A stretch of 64,000 nucleotides of DNA. Origin: Typha latifolia. Its lineage: Eukaryota > Streptophyta > Magnoliopsida > Poales > Typhaceae. Of the stretch, positions 32,901-45,091 are shown piece by piece (the stretch's first letter is position 1; the number at the start of each line of letters is the position of its first letter). Both the position numbers and the translations under genes were made by a program. A model generated the notes under the pieces. It was given only the letters and a program-made list of their open reading frames with translations, was not told where the DNA came from and ran no database searches. Location: the NCBI GenBank assembly GCA_019914945.1, contig CM034106.1:7626001-7690000 (forward strand), written 5' to 3'.

Positions 32901-35900
32901 CATGTACGAACATAAAAGAACTGCTTTTAGAAATAGAAATTCTAAATGTAAATAATTCTTTCATGTAGTGGATATTTCACGATACTTACCATCAGCCGAA
33001 GATTCAGGAATGTATTTGGCAAGCCGATATTTCTGAATACAGAGAATACATTCAATTAGGAAAGGAAAGAAGCATAATATTGAATGAATCACCGAGTCTT
33101 TAGCATATCAAATTGAAGTACCTGTAAGTGACTTTTCACGTGGTATATGGTTAGCCCTGGTACACCCATAATTCTGAGAACCCCTTTAGGAGTAGCTCCT
33201 ATCATATATTAAGGATATGGATTAGTATCCTTTAAAGACAGTTTTATCTATAACAGCAATCTGATAGGTGAAATCTGAATTTTAAAATTGATCATAAGCT
33301 AAATGTTGGCCCTACTAGTTAACTTTTTCTAGGTTTTGAGTAGACAAAAGTGCCTCTTAAACAGATGCAACCAGCAATTGTGGAGTACTGAAAGGTGAAA
33401 GGAGGTATAAGTAAATAAAAGATTATGTAAATACAGCCCAAACACACTTTGGTGTTTCCTCTTAAGCTAAAGTATTTTCTCCCACCTAGTCATTGTAGGC
33501 TTCAAAAATCCTTATTACCAAGAGAAATTAATAACTAATAGTATGCTTTCATTACAATTTAGGTGCTTCAACCCCTTTTGTGCATAAAGGAATATACAGA
33601 AGTAATTGAACAGTTGGACCATATCCTTATTTGCCTCGTGTATGTATAAGACCAAACCATACACTCTGCTTTTATAGACTATAAGAATATTTAACCAAAC
33701 ATGAACAAATAATGAATAACTTCAAGAATAATAAAGAATACATTGCGACTAGGATAATGAACCTTTGATTGTCTTCTACATGAAAAATGCAGAATTAGTT
33801 GATAGAAATATACATCAAATACTATAGTTACTACTTACTACTGAATCTGCTGCCCGTCAGCTCAATATTTTTGTGAAACGCCATTCAATTTGAGGTTATA
33901 AACCCTCATCAGGAAAATGTTCCTTGAAATAAATCGCTTGATCTAAGTTCATAGAGTTACAGGAAGAAAAAAAAGAAAGATTGAGTGTTATGTAACAAAT
34001 TGACTTAATTTTGGGTTGTTACACAGTAGACTAATAATATATATTATATCTTAACACATCCCCTAAGTCTGAACAATAGATGTGGTCACATGATAGATAA
34101 CAAGACATGCACCCTTCTACAAAAGGAGGTTGACAAGGCTCCCAATGCTAGAAAAGTTTGAACTCATGAGTCATGACATCAAAAAAACCTAACTTTGATA
34201 TCATGTTAGATAGCCAATTGACTCAAAAGTATACATTATCACATGATGTACCAATAGGGGTGAAAATGGATCGGATACGGATCAAATAGTGCTCAACCCA
34301 TATCCGGATCCGTATTTTTAGTTCGGATACGGATATTGGACGGATAGCAAAATTTAAAACCATATCCTAACTAAACGGATACGGATAATTTTCAGATAAA
34401 GGATCGGATTTTAAACGGATATTGATTGAATTTAAAATAATTATAATATTTTATTTAAATATAATTAACATAAAATTATTAAGAGTTTTACAACAAATAA
34501 TTTTTTTGTATGTCAAATATATAAAAATTAGAGAAATTAATCTCTGTGAATGATATATAACGTATTATTAGTAATAATATTAATATTTACTATTTAAATA
34601 AGCAAACTAAAAACTGTAAATCATTTAAAAATATATGCGAGTAAACGGATATCCGATATCTGTATCCGAATCCGAAAAATATATCCGACCCGTATCCGAA
34701 TCCATATCCAAATTTTTTCAAAAATTCTATCCGTATCCGAATCGGATAGAAATTTTTTATCTGAATCCGATCCGAGTCGGGTCGAATAGCGGGTCGGGTC
34801 GGAGTTAACCCGACCCGTTTTCACCCCTATGTACCGATAATGCATATCATGTTTTATCAAAAAGAAAAACCAAACAACAAAAATTTCTAGCATAATTCAA
34901 CTAAAAACCTACATTGACAATCTTACGAATCCTAAATCTTAATTAGTAGAAGATAAATAATTTAATCTTTCCCAATATAAAGTCTCTTTGCAACCTCTCT
35001 CCTGCTGAGAGCCTGAAACATGAAATTTGACCCCTTGTAACTTAGGGGGCCTCATAATTCAATCACTAGCATGATATAGTGGTGTATGTAAGCAGGCCAA
35101 CCTGTATGAGCAGCTCTCACTCAGTCCAGGCTTGAGACTGATTGAGAACTCATCTTTCTAACCTTCAATTCCTAAATACAAGACATGATTGAAATACTTC
35201 CTGCTGAAAGCTACATCAAAACTACTCCAAACTTATTCAAATCTTTCACCATGACTTTCTTCCAAAAGATGTTTGATCCTCCATTTGCAAAGATATTCCT
35301 GCAAACATTTGAGCAGATTTCAGGGATCATAATACAAGCACATGCAATCTAAGTAGGTTCATCCTTGCTCGTCCTTGGTTGTAGAAACTCATATATGTAC
35401 TTGACTCAATTTTCCACTCAATCTTTCATAACTATGTAAAGTGTAAACCAAGGATTGTTGAGCCAGAGGCATGTGCCGTGCCACTATTTTGTCAGCACAA
35501 CCTATGCCGACTCAGCGCGTGCCTATGTTCTAATGGCATACTATCATGTCTACTGGCATGCATTGGCCCCACGGGTGTAATCTAGCAGAGCTTGATTGAG
35601 CCTATATTTGTGATTAAGCTCCATCAAGCTCGAATTGAAATTAATTTCGAGTTTATATTTGTAACTAAGCTTAAATTGAAATTATTTTAATTCGAGCTAA
35701 TTTCGAGCTCAAGAACAATAAGCAATTTCAAGCCTTAATCAATTCAAGCTAAATTTTGAGCTTGATCAAGCTTGATTTAGATTTGAATCAAGCTTAAAAT
35801 AAAGCCTAATTTAAAAAGTATAAACTAATATAATCAAAATTTAGAATAAGATCAGAGTCATAACAATCCACTTAAATAAATTTTAGAATATAACAGAATT

Positions 35901-38900
35901 ATAATATAGTATAGAAAAAATTACTCATATCGTATATATGTTATAATTATTTCGAGCCTTATCGAGTTTATTTGATCGATCTGACTCATGATCAAGCTTG
36001 GCTTAAAATTATTTTTGAGTCTATTTTAAAGATCAAGCTCGGCTCAACTCAATTTCGACCCGAGCTTGATCGAGCCTTATCGATTGTTTTGATAGCCCTA
36101 ATTGGCACACTTCTAATATGTATTAAAACCTTCATTAGATTTTAATCTAACCAAGGTTCCGAGTTAAATAATGGGATCGGGATTGAACATCTAGAAGAAC
36201 TGTAACTTTATTTTATTGGCAATAAGTGAACAAAATCTTATTTTATTTGTGTTGATAGATTTTTGTAAAGAGCATGATACAATAGAAAAGTTTAAAGTCA
36301 CTAATACAGTGTTCCAGTGTTCAGGCGTTCGAACGCAATAGTCCGAGAGCAGTATGCTTTAAAAAGCATTAGAATGATCCCGGATGCGTTCAAACTCATT
36401 TTCCCAAGACAAAAGAAAATAATAGGTGTTCGAATAAGACCGTTCAAACGGCCTCGGCTACTTGGACTATTTTTGCTAAGTGCGTTCATGCGTTTGAATG
36501 TCCTGACGAAGTTAATTTATTTTAGATCGACTTAAACTAAGTTTCTCATCTCTCTTTGGAAACCTATATGTCTTTAAAGCCTAGAAGATAGGAGGTGATT
36601 GAAAAACGTGAATTGAAGCTTTAGCAAAGATTTGAGTGGAAGTTCTTCATTAATCAAGAAGCTACAGGTTTGAGCGTTCAAAGATTGTTCTTGATCGTTG
36701 CAAGACAAGATTTATTCGATCTCAATGGTCAAAGAGATTGGTGCAATCAACCATTAGAAGCAACTCATTGCAGGGCCTAGCAAATAAGAGATCTTTAGAT
36801 ATAGCTGTAGGTCTCAGTAGGTAACTTGTAAGTGATTCTTGTACTTACTTTTGATTAGTAGTTGATTTGATACTAGTAAAAAATATTTGTAGTTTTTATC
36901 CTAGTTTGGGGTTTTCCATGTAAATCATACGTATTTGCATTGCTTACGATTTAGCTTTCATATTTATCATCAAGTTTACTCATTTAAGTTCATTTAGTTG
37001 AGATTAGGGTTTACCCAAGATTTTTTTTTTCAAAAACAATAACTATCAACCATATCATCGGGTTCAGTCGATTGTTTCAGTCAAAGTTTCACGTATCAAA
37101 ATCAAGATCGGGATCGACCATTTAAAAAAAACAATACATATCGACTATATTGGCCGTATAGGCCATCCGTATCAATTTGTATTTTAAAATATAGAAAAAT
37201 TCTAAAATGAAAAAAAAATAATGATAAGATATAAATATAAATAATTCATATACAAATCTAAAAATAAAAAATAAATATTATTTTCTTAATTTTTATCTCA
37301 CTTTTTCTACCACTCACTCTCTCTCCCTCACTAAGTCTCTTATCAAACTCTCTCTCTCTTATAAATTTTCTCCCACTAACTCTCTTATCAAACTCTCTCT
37401 CTCTCATAAATTTTCTCTCCCACTAACTCTCCCTTTCTCCCACTAACTCTCTTATTAACTATTCCACTACTACTCCCTCTCCCTCACCAACTCCCCTCTC
37501 TCTCTCCCTTTCTCCCTCGCCGACTCCCTTCTCAATCTCTCCCTCTCTAATTCTCTCTCCTCTCTATCTCTCTCCCACTAACTCTCCCTCACCGACTCCC
37601 TTCTCTCTTGATCTCTCCTCTTCGATTCTTCTCGGGCAATGCTTCTCTGACAAGTTCGGATGAGGTATTTCTCTTTTTCTCTCTCCCTTCGACAAGCTTT
37701 TTTATCTCTCACTCACTCTCCTCTCCTCTCTTTCTCTGTCTTTTCTTATTCTCCTCCCTCTCTTTCTCCCTTTCTCTCTCCCGATTTCAATTGATTTCAG
37801 CTGATACGGCTGATCTCGACCTGAAACGGATCGGGTATCGATTGATTCGATCGATACTAGGGCTGAAACCAGTTTGGGCCTAGATCAAGATCAGCTATAG
37901 TCGACCTCGATCCGTTTCAGCCGATTTCACTCGGGATTAGCTAAAACTTGGAACCATAGTTTCAGTATTATACTTTTTAAATTATAAAAAATTAAAAATT
38001 ATTATAAAATTTAGAAAAATGGTAAATAAAATAGAAAAAATGACATCCACATGTTTGAACATTAAGAGGAACAAAAAATGATTATAATTTACTCTCTTTC
38101 TCTTTTAGGAATTGCTTTACTCCACTAACACCTCTCTCTCTCTCTACTAATATTCTCTCTCTTACAAGCTCCCCACCCTCTCTTTCTATCTCACACACTC
38201 CTCTCTCTGCTGCACAATCTCACTATTCTCCATCTCTTCTTTTCTTTCTTAATTCTTACTCTCCTCCCTCTTTCTCTTTCTTTCTTACTCTCCCTCTCTT
38301 TCACTTTCTCTTCGCATTTCAGCCAAAACTTGCCCAATCCAAGGTAGGATCGGGATTAGCTATAGTTGATCCCGATCCTTTCTGGCCGATCTAGATCGGA
38401 ACGACTGAAATTGGAAACTTGAATCTAACATGTTTTAGCTGAAAAATAGTAAATTTTGGGTCCAAATCATGGATTGAAGTTTCAACTAATCTCAATCTAT
38501 ATTGCCTAAGAAGATTGACCAATATGGCCGATCTAGACGATCTCTGATCTGAATTGTCCAAAATAGACAATCGATACTTATCTTCTTTCAAACGGTCGAT
38601 CCCAATCATAAAACTGATACTTAGAATTTTACTTCAAATCAACTCATACAAAGTTAATCTAACTTGTTCTTGTAATAATTTTGACCTAATTTGAATGAAT
38701 TTGATATATTAATTTTCAAAAATTTAGGAAAAAATTTGGCAAATTTATGACAAAATTTTAGCTAAAAATTATAAAATTTGGCTTCAAATAAACTCATATG
38801 GATTCAACATATTCTTATACCAAATTTGACCTAATTTGAATAAATTTGACATACTACTTTCAATTTTTTTTGGAATTTGGGGGAAAACAAATTTCTCTTT

Positions 38901-39880
38901 TGATTCCTACATTTTAAAGAGTAATTTTCTATAGATCTAGTACCAAAATACAGATCTTTACATAAAGACTTGCAAATGTAGATCTAGCAAAATTAAGAAT
39001 GACTAGATCTATCATTTGTGCACTCAAACAAAATTTAAAAGTGCAAAGGAATTAAGAAATATTTAAGAGATGAAATAATATACTTTCGGATTGATTTGAA
39101 GAAGAAATCTTAGATCTTTCCTAAATATCCTCTATTTCTCCTCTTTCTTCTTCTCTAACTTTAGGTTTTTCTATTTAGTAAAGTGACTACCAAAAAGATC
39201 CATTTGGATAGCTCTTAACAAGTTTCAAGCGACACATATTGTATGCTGCCCGATACTCTACCTATGCCAGTTAGCATGAGCAGCACAGGATGACACGGCA
39301 TAATATGCCACACCCTCAGCTGGAATCTCACCAGCACAGCCATCCTTGGTGTAAATATTAATATCATATTCTAATCTATCACAAAATCTTGTACCGTAGC
39401 ATCTCTCTCCCCCAAATATCACTTTTGTTGTAAAGCACACATCATATAAGGCTAATTAAGTACCTAATCACCGCTCCACCTGACCAAACCTAGTAATAAG
39501 AAAGTTCATGTGATATTGCGAGAAACTGACAACAAAAACATGTCAGTTTCCTGGAATATTTTACAATCAACAAGATGTAGAGAAAGAAATGATACAGTGA
39601 TAAATGTCAAAAGGCAACAAGAAAGAAAGTCAAATCTTCTAGATTGCAGCTAAGTGAACTTACTATCTGGCCCACCAAGTTGTGTCACTGCATCAACAAA
39701 TCGATCATGAAGTTCATTTGTCCACCGTAAACGCTGCCTTGCAGCCAAACTAGGGTTATTTGGATTGTTCCCACCATTGTTTGTGCCCATATTGTTGCCA
39801 GCTAATCCCAGGTGGGATTCATGAGCAATGGTATTGTTGTCAACTGGGGCAAGACTAGAGATTGGTTTTGGTCGATACAT
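26953..39880 (-). CDS. PHL7: MYB-CC transcription factor, PHR1-like (PHL7 type), 324 residues
   Basis: Coding exons on the minus strand: 39880-39664, 33198-33122, 33032-32990, 32844-32787, 28317-28248, 27462-26953; they join to 324 residues. A GARP-type MYB domain spans about residues 49-103 (RLRWTNELHDRFVDAV, RATPKGVLRIMG, SHLQKY at 95-100). The coiled coil with the LHEQLE motif typical of MYB-CC proteins covers about 133-180. The Ser/Pro-rich tail contains TPAPTSESP and TPDS motifs that I associate with the PHL7 subgroup; the symbol rests on that memory. Such factors act in the nucleus as dimers, and PHR1 itself activates phosphate-starvation genes through GNATATNC sites. Intron 5 has a GC donor (GAG|GCATGA). 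Introns 1 (6.5 kb) and 4 (4.4 kb) are full of mobile elements. A short overlapping upstream frame precedes the start. Confidence 0.92.
28960..30787 (+). repeat. Long direct repeats (28960-29620 and 30266-30787) in PHL7 intron 4
   Basis: The two segments start GGAAGCTTCAC(G/A)TGGGCAG and run in parallel through CACCACCATGGCC, CCCAAGTCATGAGGATCG and GATGACCACTCC-type blocks, with several indels. The sequence between (29620-30265) has a TATATATAGATG box followed by an A-rich stretch, as in an LTR promoter region. This looks like a retroelement with related flanks, or a duplicated part of one; no protein domain was recognised, and its class is open. Confidence 0.6.
29712..29839 (+). repeat. Four tandem 32-bp units
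   Basis: Units begin at 29712, 29744, 29776 and 29808, each exactly 32 bp, with the pattern CTCTTAAGACAAGTCTAATT then TCATGTAAG. They lie just upstream of the TATATATAGATG box at about 29859, so they resemble the enhancer-like repeats of LTR retroelement U3 regions. Confidence 0.85.
31253..32419 (+). mobile_element. 5'-truncated LINE with poly(A) tail, split by a MITE
   Basis: The sequence ends in (A)14 at 32407-32420 after TTAGGGCTTCCGTT, typical of plant L1-type LINE tails. Flanks ATCCTTCCAAAGGG (31239-31252) and ATCCTTTCGAAGGG (32420-32433) agree at 12 of 14 positions and are the likely target duplication. The interior before the 3' untranslated part has LINE-ORF2-like wording but stops. 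A hAT MITE (31320-31953) sits inside, so the LINE is the older insertion. Confidence 0.65.
31320..31953. mobile_element. hAT MITE with perfect 8-bp target duplication
   Basis: Ends are CAATGTTTTAAAAAGCGG and the inverted CGCTTTTCAAAACAGTG. GTAAAAGC stands directly outside both ends (31312-31319 and 31954-31961). GC-rich subterminal blocks (GGCGGGCGACAAGGCGGG and, inverted, CCGCCAAGGCACTTGG) surround an AT-rich core. The CA...TG ends differ from the TAGGG...CCCTA ends of the other hAT elements here, so this is a separate family. Confidence 0.9.
34255..34829. mobile_element. hAT MITE with 8-bp target duplication in PHL7 intron 1
   Basis: It begins TAGGGGTGAAAATGGATCGG and ends CGACCCGTTTTCACCCCTA, near-perfect inverted repeats. 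The flanks TGTACCAA and TGTACCGA agree at 7 of 8 positions. Subterminal regions are rich in GGATACGGAT/ATCCGTATCC motifs in both orientations, while the core is very AT-rich. Confidence 0.88.
35570..36100. mobile_element. hAT MITE (GATCAAGCTTGA family) in PHL7 intron 1
   Basis: The element runs from CACGGGTGTAATCT to TTTTGATAGCCCTA, flanked by ATTGGCCC and ATTGGCAC (7 of 8 agree). Its subterminal regions repeat TCGAGCTTGATCAAGC-type motifs. The left part reads almost the same as the reverse complement of 50882-51191, so it belongs to the same family as the split element at 44890-51191. Confidence 0.8.
36250..37050 (+). repeat. LTR-like sequence, possibly copia type
   Basis: The stretch contains CAGGCGTTCGAACGCAATAG and further GTTC(G/A)AACG variants, and later GGGGTTTTCCATGTAAATC, a phrase common in LTRs of plant Ty1/copia elements. 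A start at TGTTGATAG (36250) is plausible, but no clear CA end and no target duplication were found. No internal domain is seen nearby, so if it is an LTR it is a solo or decayed copy. Confidence 0.4.
37101..38610. repeat. Inverted-repeat element with two polypyrimidine blocks
   Basis: ATCAAGATCGGGATCGACC at 37101 has an inverted counterpart GGTCGATCCCAATCAT at 38595. Between them lie two C/T-rich blocks (about 37310-37790 and 38090-38320), each followed by the phrase GATC(G/A)(G/A)GATCAGCTATAGT or a variant of it. The block arrangement suggests an internal duplication. A weaker relative precedes the C/T tract at 4020-4180. No coding sequence was found. Confidence 0.5.
38631..38900 (+). repeat. 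150-bp imperfect tandem duplication
   Basis: CTTCAAATCAACTCAT at 38632 recurs as CTTCAAATAAACTCAT at 38782, and TTTGACCTAATTTGAATGAA recurs as TTTGACCTAATTTGAATAAA, also 150 bp later with small gaps. The second unit is incomplete. It lies in intron 1 of the PHL7-type gene. Confidence 0.65.
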
Positions 39881-39887
39881 ATGTCAT
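39855..39887 (-). CDS. Upstream ORF overlapping the PHL7-type start codon
   Basis: On the minus strand the sequence ATAATGACATATGTATCG holds two ATGs 7 bases apart. The first (39887) opens a 10-codon frame MTYVSTKTNL followed by TAG, in a different frame from the main protein and overlapping its first nine codons. It follows directly behind a splice acceptor (TTTTAACAG, ending 39891), so it would be present in a transcript spliced there. Whether it is translated cannot be seen. Confidence 0.5.
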   Translation of the reverse strand: MTYVSTKTNL

Positions 39888-41355
39888 TATCTGTTAAAAC
39901 AGCAAACTACCAATAAGTGTCAAGATTATAAATAAGAAAACTGGAAAGAATACATAGAGAAATTAGAAATAATCATATTGAAATTGAAAGGATAATAATT
40001 TAAGATAACTGCAGCAATACTGGGATAAGTTGTAGAGTGTTTTCTTATTCTGTCAATGAATCAACCCATATCTGGAACTCTGATTTCCACTAAACTCATG
40101 CCATGTACAGTACATCTCACTTGCACATGTTTAACTAAAATACCAACTTACCAAATTGACTTGAAAGAATTAAGAACCTCGAGAGAAAATGAATGGTGGT
40201 AAGCATAGACATGTGCCAGTTGCATGTCATTGACTAGACCGCATGCAGATATCTACCAAGTTGGGGTATACAATAGCACAGAATTTTCTCCATCATAGCC
40301 GTGTTAATGGGGATACAACAAGAAGTACTTAAAAGACCTTGCTGATGATTCTTTGTTCACTCATGAACTCCAAATATCAAAACTCAAAACTATGACGAAC
40401 TAGTCCAATATCATATCTTTATATTACTCATATACAAAGTAAGACACTTCTTAGCTGATCATTAAGTAGAACAAGAATGCTACTTGGTAAATACTCTTAT
40501 GTCTTTTGAACTAAGTATGTCCACTTAAATTGAAATTCTCTATTGCACAGAAACAAATGCAATCAAATGATTTGATATGTTTAGACTTTAGAGGATCAGG
40601 AAGAATGCTTAATGCCTTATGAAGCAGAAAAGAAATTTCAGAAATAAAGCATGTCAGGTAAACCATCCACCACAAAGTCAAGTTTAGGCCAGCATTATTT
40701 TCTAAGCCTCATGCATTTTGCCAACCCATAATCCAATCCCATGCCTAGGGGGATCCGAAATAAATGTAAACAGAATTACAGACACACTTTCACATTCAGA
40801 CGCTCCTTGAAAGTTGAAACTATCTACATGTCACCTAATAAATAATAAAAATTGAGCTTCAGTGCTTAGAGGACGAGCTCAGTACATCAAACAACTGTTA
40901 GGTCAAATAACTTATCAAAACTGCGATTCACCAAAATATACTTGGCAAACAATATAAAGAACTACATTACCAGCTCCATCTAACAAGAAATACCAAATTG
41001 AAAATGTTAAGATGTATCTTGTTTCTTTAGATTGACACTTTGGATTCAGGCCCTACAACATCCACAAAGTTATCTAATGCTCACTGGGCCCCACACTATA
41101 CCTAACTTATACCCAAACCTACCTAGTTAAGTGACAATGGTGACAACTGAGGTTTTTTCTTCCGACTTCAATATTCTCCATTAGATTCAGGCAAATCCCT
41201 ATGTAGCATAACCAGCTTAGAAGTATATGCAAAATAAACCAAACAAATGCAAACCTTAAGTCCTAAGATGTTAAGAAAAAGTTTCCAATGCTCATTGGAT
41301 CCTGAAATAGTGAAATCTATCTGACAACGGGAGAAATTTCCTAGTTAAATTCTTA

Positions 41356-41470
41356 ATGGGTGTCACAAGATGCAATAATAAGCCTTGCCCCTTGAACCCC
41401 AGAGGTCATGAGTTCAAATCTTTGAAACAAACCTCAAGTCCATCCTCCAGGGTCAAACAACGTCAAAGAT
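41356..41470 (+). mobile_element. tRNA-derived SINE-like fragment
   Basis: GGGTGTCACAAGATGCAATA resembles a degenerate Pol III A box region and GGTCATGAGTTCAAATC a B box, separated by AAGCCTTGCCCCTTGAACCC, a combination known from plant SINEs. The 3' limit is not clear. It lies in the leader intron of the PHL7-type gene. Confidence 0.5.
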
Positions 41471-42280
41471 TAACCACTAACTTGGGTAACATAGCGATCT
41501 ATTATTTACAGCCTCCATATACTGATCAGATGATTAAACCTCTACATGACGTTATGAAGAGTGAGAGATTATACCATATGGAACTTTGAGTTTCTATATG
41601 TAACCCCTTTTGGTTTACTAAGCAAAAAGGAAGCTACAAAGCTATACACCCAGTAACCGCACTTGTTCAACAGATGAAAGCACGAGAACCCAGGTAAAAG
41701 AGATGGAGACTAGCTATACATATGCAACACCCATTAGCAACTAGCAACTGACCAACACCAACATAATGACAGAAATCATCTGAGCTGAATTAATTTAGCT
41801 CTTAGTCTCTTACAGATCCATTTGCTTGCAGAAATCTGACCACCTAAACGTAGTAGCTGTAAAATACCTACTGTCTGATGGCTCAGGAAGGTTTTGTTGT
41901 CCATAAAGGTAATGTGATAGCGAAATCACCCCCAAGTTTTCTGATTGCCATTTATCAGGCTTAGGTTTCTGAACCAGCGATCATAACCCTTTCTTGTTAA
42001 AACTACTGCATACCAAAATACCCAAAAAGGAAATCTTGGGCCAAGCTAACCCATTAACCGCAAATTAATGAACCATCAACCACGAAATGGCATCTGGATT
42101 TTGTCTGAAACCCCCTAAGTCTTTTCTTCGATGAAAGAAAAAAAAAAAAAAAACTCAAATCCCATAAAAATTTCCACCCAGAAGCACAATCTCACTGATC
42201 AGACCCCCAAAATCATCCAATACACCCAAATATGCGCCAAATGCACCGAACAACTAGAAAACAGAGGAAACAACACATAC

Positions 42281-42560
42281 CCAGATCGACACACTTCGGA
42301 AATCCCCGACTTCCACGTCAAGAAGGGACCAGAATCACAAATTCCGCTGAGTCTACAGGGAGAAAGAACTGGATTTGACTGAAAGGAAGAACAGGAACAA
42401 GCTAGTGAGAGTAGATCCACGTCGCGTCCGCTCACCAAGGTCGAATCTTTTCGCGGGAAATCGAGGAATTATCGCGAAATATTTCTGGATTTCGATTTTT
42501 GTTACTCGGCTCAGAGATTCGTCGGGCTCCAACCAATCAGAGCCTCTCTCCTCTCTCTCC
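42281..42560 (-). other. Probable noncoding first exon of the PHL7-type gene
   Basis: On the minus strand a GC-richer segment ends at GATCTGG|GTATGTG, a good splice donor at 42280. With the acceptor ending at 39891 this gives a leader intron of 2.4 kb. The upstream limit is a guess; CCAATCAGAGC at about 42532-42542 (an inverted CCAAT box) and a G-box further out fit a promoter there. Short open frames over this stretch on both strands have no recognisable content. Confidence 0.45.
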
Positions 42561-42674
42561 GTCCACGGAAATGAAGGAGAGCTGCCCGCGGGCAGTCTCA
42601 TGGGCTGCCCGAACTTAAGACTGTGTGTGGTTTCCTCCCATGGTTGTTCCTCTACTGGATTCCCTCAAATGGGG

Positions 42675-42680
42675 CACGTG
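42675..42680. promoter_or_regulatory. G-box CACGTG upstream of the PHL7-type gene
   Basis: A palindromic CACGTG (context GGGGCACGTGGCATC) lies about 100-130 bp upstream of the presumed transcription start. Such sites bind bHLH and bZIP factors; function here is inferred from position only. Confidence 0.4.
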
Positions 42681-42719
42681 GCATCTCTGAATTAATTAAC
42701 AGAAAAAAAAACATAAGAG

Positions 42720-44880
42720 TTCGGTAATTTACCTAAATAGCCCAACCTTTAAAGTTAATACCAAATAGGTCGGTTATGGAAAAAAAAAAGCTTCAGAAAA
42801 GTGTAGAAAGAATGAGAAGATTATTCATCTATTTATTTTTATCTGTTAATTAAATAAAAATATTTGTTATGTTATAATGTTTAAAAAACTAGAAAAAAAT
42901 ATCAAATTTAGGTTTAGATAAGATAGGTATAAATTAATTTGTTATTTAATTTTTTAGATATTTTTAAATTTATCGATACTTCTCAGATAAAGCACTAAGG
43001 TCTTATTTCATTTGAGTTTATGATTTTTTTTTCAACAGTAACCAAACATAGTTTTATCTTTTTTTCATATCTAATTAAAGGTTACTCTACAGAAAATTAA
43101 GACTAAAAAATAAGAGTATCTAATCGAGTTTGGGGCTTAGCTTCAAATTAAAAGCCCGAGAAAATTAGTATTTTATATTTAAAATAAACTTTGAACATTT
43201 CAGTATTTGTTTTTTATTCGGCATATCTAATGCTTCCACAATTAATTTTTATTAATAATAAATTTGAGAGATGAATCATTCAGGTAAATAAGTCAGCTAC
43301 AAATATTTAGTCAAAAACTAGAAAAATTACACAAGATCCTTGATTGGTCGTGTCTTACGAGAAGAATTTATTTATTTATTTTTGGTCTTTTAGCATTTTT
43401 TTTTTAAAAAATTAAAACACCACCTTTCTCAACATGTTTGCAATTCAATACCTCTCTTTTATTTCAACAGAATTCAAGAAACCAAGTTTGACTTACTAAT
43501 TAAATTATATGACAAAGATGTTATGACTTGTGAGGAAAAGGATAACGAGAAAAATATTTTAGCAAGAAAGATGAGATATACCAAGCATATTCATTATATA
43601 AAGGGGAGAGAGCTTTCCTAAGTATATTTGAAAATTAATTCTTTATTTTTTTTATAAGTTGGAAAATATGTCAATACTCATCTGATACAAAAATAATGAG
43701 GCCTTAACATATATTATCAAGCAGTCGTCTTTTTTTAGTACACACTGACCTCCTAAATAATAAAAAATATCTCACTTCTAGACGGTGTTATATAGAAAAT
43801 ATTTAATAACCTCTCAATTTTACTCTCTTTGTTTTAATCTAAGATAATAAAATGATTCTTAGAGGATATAAAATTGATCACGTAACACTTAATAGTAAAA
43901 CTTAATGAAATTGCATTCAACTGGTTCTCAATAATTAACGAGATCAATGTGTCACAAAAAATAAATGAAGGGTATATGCATAAATAAACAAAATTTCACC
44001 AAGTCTAGGTTTAATTATCCCAACTTTAATAGCAAATTTTTTTCATGAAAAGCAATTTTACCTATATTTTGGAAAAATATAGAAACTCACTTGTTTATCT
44101 AATAAATTTAGCTCTTTTTATTTTAGGAAAATATTTTTTTATTCCAAAATAATATTATTTATCAAAATTATATTTTATACTATACACCAACCTAATTATT
44201 AATTCACTCTTAAAATCTATCCCACCAATCTACTTTATATCAAATCAAAGAGTATTTATGATAATTTTATAAAATTAAAATATATTTTTCTTATATTTTT
44301 TCTTTAGTTTATATAACATCAAAAATAATTATTACATTCTTATTTTAGAATACAGATAAACATAAGAATAATTATTCTTAAAATAAAAATATTATTTTTA
44401 GAATAACATAGATGAATACGTATTCTAAAATTGGCCTAGTAAACTAGGTTTAGAGAATATTTTTTTAATCTAAATTTTATAGCATCCATTGTAAAGCATA
44501 CACGATTATATTGGGTGTTGGTTTTGACTTTTGGACTTAGGAGCTGGATGAATACACGAGGTGATAAAAGGCGGATTTACGTACGTGGAAGTATTCGGGC
44601 GGCATTAAGGAATATTCGATGAAGGTGCCGCTTAGACGCATGGAAATTTCCAGATTTGGTCGCTTAGTGGTAGCCTTCAACAAATAAATTGTGGGATTAA
44701 AGATTAAACAATGGGATTAGTATTAGCCTATTAGGGGGCTGGGTTATTAAAATTAAACGGAATAACTAATTAAGTAATTAAGTAATCTCTAGGGGTGAGA
44801 TCGTGTGGTCCTCGTGTCTCCCGGAGTCCCAGTCCTCAATTTTTTTTAATTAATTTTAGTGGAAAGTTAGTAGGGAATGG
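42720..44880. other. AT-rich intergenic sequence without recognisable gene
   Basis: No coding exon, RNA gene or bounded mobile element was recognised. Short self-complementary AT stretches occur near 44340-44420 (AGAATAATTATTCTTAAAAT), but no ends or target duplication could be defined. Confidence 0.5.
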
Positions 44881-45058
44881 GACACCAATTAGGGCTGTCA
44901 AAGTAATCAAGTCGGCTTGATCTAGATGTAGCTCAATTAAGCTCACCTCAAAAATAAGCTGAGCTAAGCTTGATCTTCAAAATATGAGGAGAAATAATTT
45001 CGAGCTAAACTTAATCACGAGTCGGCTCGATCAAGTAGTCTCCATAAGACTTGAAATA

Positions 45059-45091
<33 letters not shown>

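Noticed and set aside
35455..39330. Phrases with TGCCGTGCCAC and GGCATG near 35470 and 39260, as possible ends of a larger inverted element
   Set aside because: The similarity is limited to short words and could not be aligned over a longer distance.
42353..42695. Overlapping open frames on both strands (82 and 106 residues)
   Set aside because: They fall on the GC-richer presumed leader and promoter of the PHL7-type gene; opposite frames of similar length in such DNA are expected by chance.
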